From an uncultured Clostridia bacterium (GTDB lineage Bacteria > Bacillota > Clostridia > Peptostreptococcales > Anaerovoracaceae): a stretch of 25,045 nt of DNA. Under the pieces are notes generated by a model. It was given only the letters and a program-made list of their open reading frames with translations, made no database searches and was not told the DNA's origin. Positions 23,618-25,045 of the stretch are shown here, piece after piece. The position numbers and the translations under genes are program-made. Location: contig CAKQQT010000026.1 of NCBI GenBank assembly GCA_934271235.1, forward strand, positions 1 to 25,045. The letters are read 5' to 3'. The first letter of the stretch is position 1. Every line of letters begins with the position of its first letter.

Positions 23618-24513
23618 AAACATTCCGCACGGTCTCACAGGCGGCGGAGGAAGGTTTCCTGCATGAGATCAAACGGACCTGCTACGATACATTCTATCCG
23701 TTTCAGATCTTCCCTCGAAAAGGGCTGCAGCAAGTCGAGTTCGACGATATCACGCTTTTTTACGGCGGAAACGGGTCCGGAAAGAGCACGCTGCTGAATG
23801 TCATTGCTGCCGAGATCGGCGCGGAACGCATGGCGGCGTTCAACAAATCGAACTTCTGGGATGATTATGTCCGCCGCTGCGAGACGGAATATTACAGTGC
23901 ACAGACGGAAAACCGGTGCATCATCACGAGTGACGATGTCTTTGATTATATGTTGGATATCCGGAGCCTGAACGACGGGATCCATGAAAAACGGGAAGAA
24001 CGGCTGGCGGAGTATACCGAATATAAGTACGCGCATTTTCAGTTCGGCGGCATGGAGGAGTACGAAACTCTAAAACGCTCAAATCTGGCAAAATCAAAAT
24101 CGCAGTCCAAGTATATCCGTCACACCCTGATGGACAATGTGCGTGAGTTTTCGAACGGAGAAAGCGCGTATCGGTATTTTACCGCGCGTATCCGCGAAAA
24201 CGGCGTTTACTTGCTGGATGAGCCGGAAAACAGTCTTTCGCCGGAACGACAGCTGGAGCTGACGTGTTTTCTTGAGGATTCCGCGCGATTTTTCGGCTGT
24301 CAGTTCATCATCGCGACGCACTCGCCGTTTCTTTTGGCGATGAAAGGAGCCAAGCTTTATGATCTGGATCAGGACCCGGTCTGCGAGCAGGAATGGTTCC
24401 GCCTGAAGAATGTACGCATCTATTATGACTTCTTTAAGGCCCGAGAAAACGAGTTTGTCGGAACAGAAAATAAAAGCGTAAATAAAAACGGAAAAACTGA
24501 AAAAAGCTATTGA
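23605..24513 (+). CDS. ABC-type/AAA ATPase (RecF-like, AAA_21/23 type)
   Basis: A 302-residue cytoplasmic ATPase with a Walker A loop GGNGSGKST (54-62), an ABC-signature-like SNGES (183-187), Walker B LLDEPENSLSP (203-213) and the switch histidine in ATHSPF (H239). This is the OLD/RecF-like single-domain arrangement, not a transporter subunit with an LSGGQ core. Such proteins occur in phage defence and DNA metabolism, but no nuclease partner is present, so no role can be assigned. The ATG at 23605 is preferred because AAGGAGG (about 23586-23592) precedes it; the longer frame to 23464 lies inside the MFS gene. The stop codon TGA is part of the -35 box of the first rRNA promoter. Confidence 0.8.
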   Translation: MRYLKTFRTVSQAAEEGFLHEIKRTCYDTFYPFQIFPRKGLQQVEFDDITLFYGGNGSGKSTLLNVIAAEIGAERMAAFNKSNFWDDYVRRCETEYYSAQTENRCIITSDDVFDYMLDIRSLNDGIHEKREERLAEYTEYKYAHFQFGGMEEYETLKRSNLAKSKSQSKYIRHTLMDNVREFSNGESAYRYFTARIRENGVYLLDEPENSLSPERQLELTCFLEDSARFFGCQFIIATHSPFLLAMKGAKLYDLDQDPVCEQEWFRLKNVRIYYDFFKARENEFVGTENKSVNKNGKTEKSY

Positions 24514-24538
24514 CAGGATGAAGAATGCGTGGTATTAT
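24510..24538 (+). promoter_or_regulatory. rRNA operon promoter P1
   Basis: TTGACA (24510-24515), a 17-base spacer and TATTAT (24533-24538). The -35 box overlaps the stop codon of the ATPase gene (24511-24513). Confidence 0.8.
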
Positions 24539-24640
24539 AGACAAGCTGTCGGAAATGAAGCGACAAACTTCAAACCAAAACGAGGCAGATCGGCACGGAA
24601 GTGAGCGCGAAAAACTTCGAAAAAAAGTTTGAAAAACATC

Positions 24641-24669
24641 TTGACAGATTGCTTGAAAAATGGTAAGAT
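24641..24669 (+). promoter_or_regulatory. rRNA operon promoter P2
   Basis: TTGACA (24641-24646), a 17-base spacer and TAAGAT (24664-24669). The region after it (CAAGCTGTCGG) repeats the one after P1, suggesting promoter duplication. Confidence 0.8.
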
Positions 24670-24748
24670 AATCAAGCTGTCGGAGATAACCGAAAGCGAT
24701 CACAACAGAATAGCAAATCTGAAAAATTAAAAAAGCATAAAAAAGTGC

Positions 24749-24777
24749 TTGACAAGATTGGAAAGATGTGCTAAGAT
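24749..24777 (+). promoter_or_regulatory. rRNA operon promoter P3
   Basis: TTGACA (24749-24754), a 17-base spacer and TAAGAT (24772-24777), the same -10 as P2. Predicted start near 24784, at the beginning of an inverted repeat. Confidence 0.8.
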
Positions 24778-24783
24778 GTTAAA

Positions 24784-25045
24784 TGTTCGACACCATGTCG
24801 AACCTGAACCTTGAAAATTTCATAGTGTAGAAATTTAGTCAAATAAATTTTATGCGAAGCAAATTTTTCGATAGGCGCGAAGCTGAGGAAGAACGGAACG
24901 GAATGTACTTGCGTACATGAGTACCGCTTCGACCGAAAGCGACAAAGCATAGCGGAAAATTGGCAAGCATTTGAAACAATCAGCGAATTGGTAAGTGAAA
25001 ACGAACGAATTAGCGGAGAGTTTCTCGACAATTTCTTAAAAAAAG
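24784..25045 (+). other. rRNA operon leader (16S gene expected just past the edge)
   Basis: The leader opens with a perfect inverted repeat (GTTCGACA at 24785-24792, TGTCGAAC at 24796-24803). It continues with AACCTTGAAAATTTC, similar to the boxA-like CTTTGAAAA elements of Firmicute rRNA leaders. A long nested hairpin follows (CGAAGC 24878-24883 with GCTTCG 24926-24931, tip ATGTAC/GTACAT at 24903-24918). No protein frame is plausible. The layout matches leaders upstream of 16S rRNA in Clostridia, but no 16S sequence is inside the window, so the rRNA assignment rests on promoters and leader only. Confidence 0.7.

Noticed and set aside
24784..25045. Start of 16S rRNA inside the window
   Set aside because: The conserved 16S start (AGAGTTTGATC-type) is not present; only promoters and leader are visible.

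Overview
The window looks like a chromosomal segment of an anaerobic, spore-forming Clostridia-type Firmicute. The evidence is Shine-Dalgarno sites of the AGGAGG type, TTGACA/TATAAT promoters with 17-bp spacers, TGTCGAA (Spo0A-box-like) sites, and the sporulation genes spoVG, spoVT and a spoVB-like flippase. A lysine-rich surface-protein tail at the left edge and a CoA-transferase suggest a fermentative Peptostreptococcales/Anaerovoracaceae-like lineage, but that placement is an inference.

Left part (1-3900): the 3' end of a secreted or surface protein; a lone Rpn/PD-(D/E)XK nuclease-like gene with its own promoter; a roughly 920-base stretch without protein genes that contains a strong promoter followed by a densely structured RNA (about 2225-2456) ending in an intrinsic terminator; two short tandem-repeat arrays; then a two-gene operon of a stand-alone B3/B4 (PheT-like) domain protein and a half-size EamA-like membrane protein.

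Central metabolism (3900-7130): a Cat1/AarC-type CoA-transferase on the minus strand, divergent from pyruvate kinase, each with a readable promoter.

Core (7160-21201): a rearranged version of the Bacillus purR-spoVG-glmU-prs-pth-mfd-spoVT-spoVB/yabM-mazG/yabN-rqcP/yabO cluster. spoVG and purR are on the minus strand. murC, an acetyltransferase-only GlmU, prs, pth and mfd are on the plus strand. spoVT is on the minus strand with a sigma-G-like promoter. An SAH/MTA deaminase, the flippase, mazG, hup (HU) and rqcP follow on the plus strand. The cluster combines cell-wall precursor synthesis, PRPP supply, translation quality control, DNA repair and sporulation control.

Right part (21200-25045): a minus-strand DUF421-DUF4363 membrane pair, a plus-strand MFS transporter overlapping an ABC-type ATPase gene, then three tandem strong promoters and a structured leader characteristic of a ribosomal RNA operon. 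The 16S gene itself is not in the window and presumably begins just past the right edge.

The best candidate for something undescribed is the structured RNA upstream of the B3/B4 operon, with its cloverleaf-like four-way junction and mutually exclusive 3' stems. Next are the GlmU protein lacking its uridylyltransferase half and the triple rRNA promoter whose first -35 box contains the stop codon of the preceding gene.
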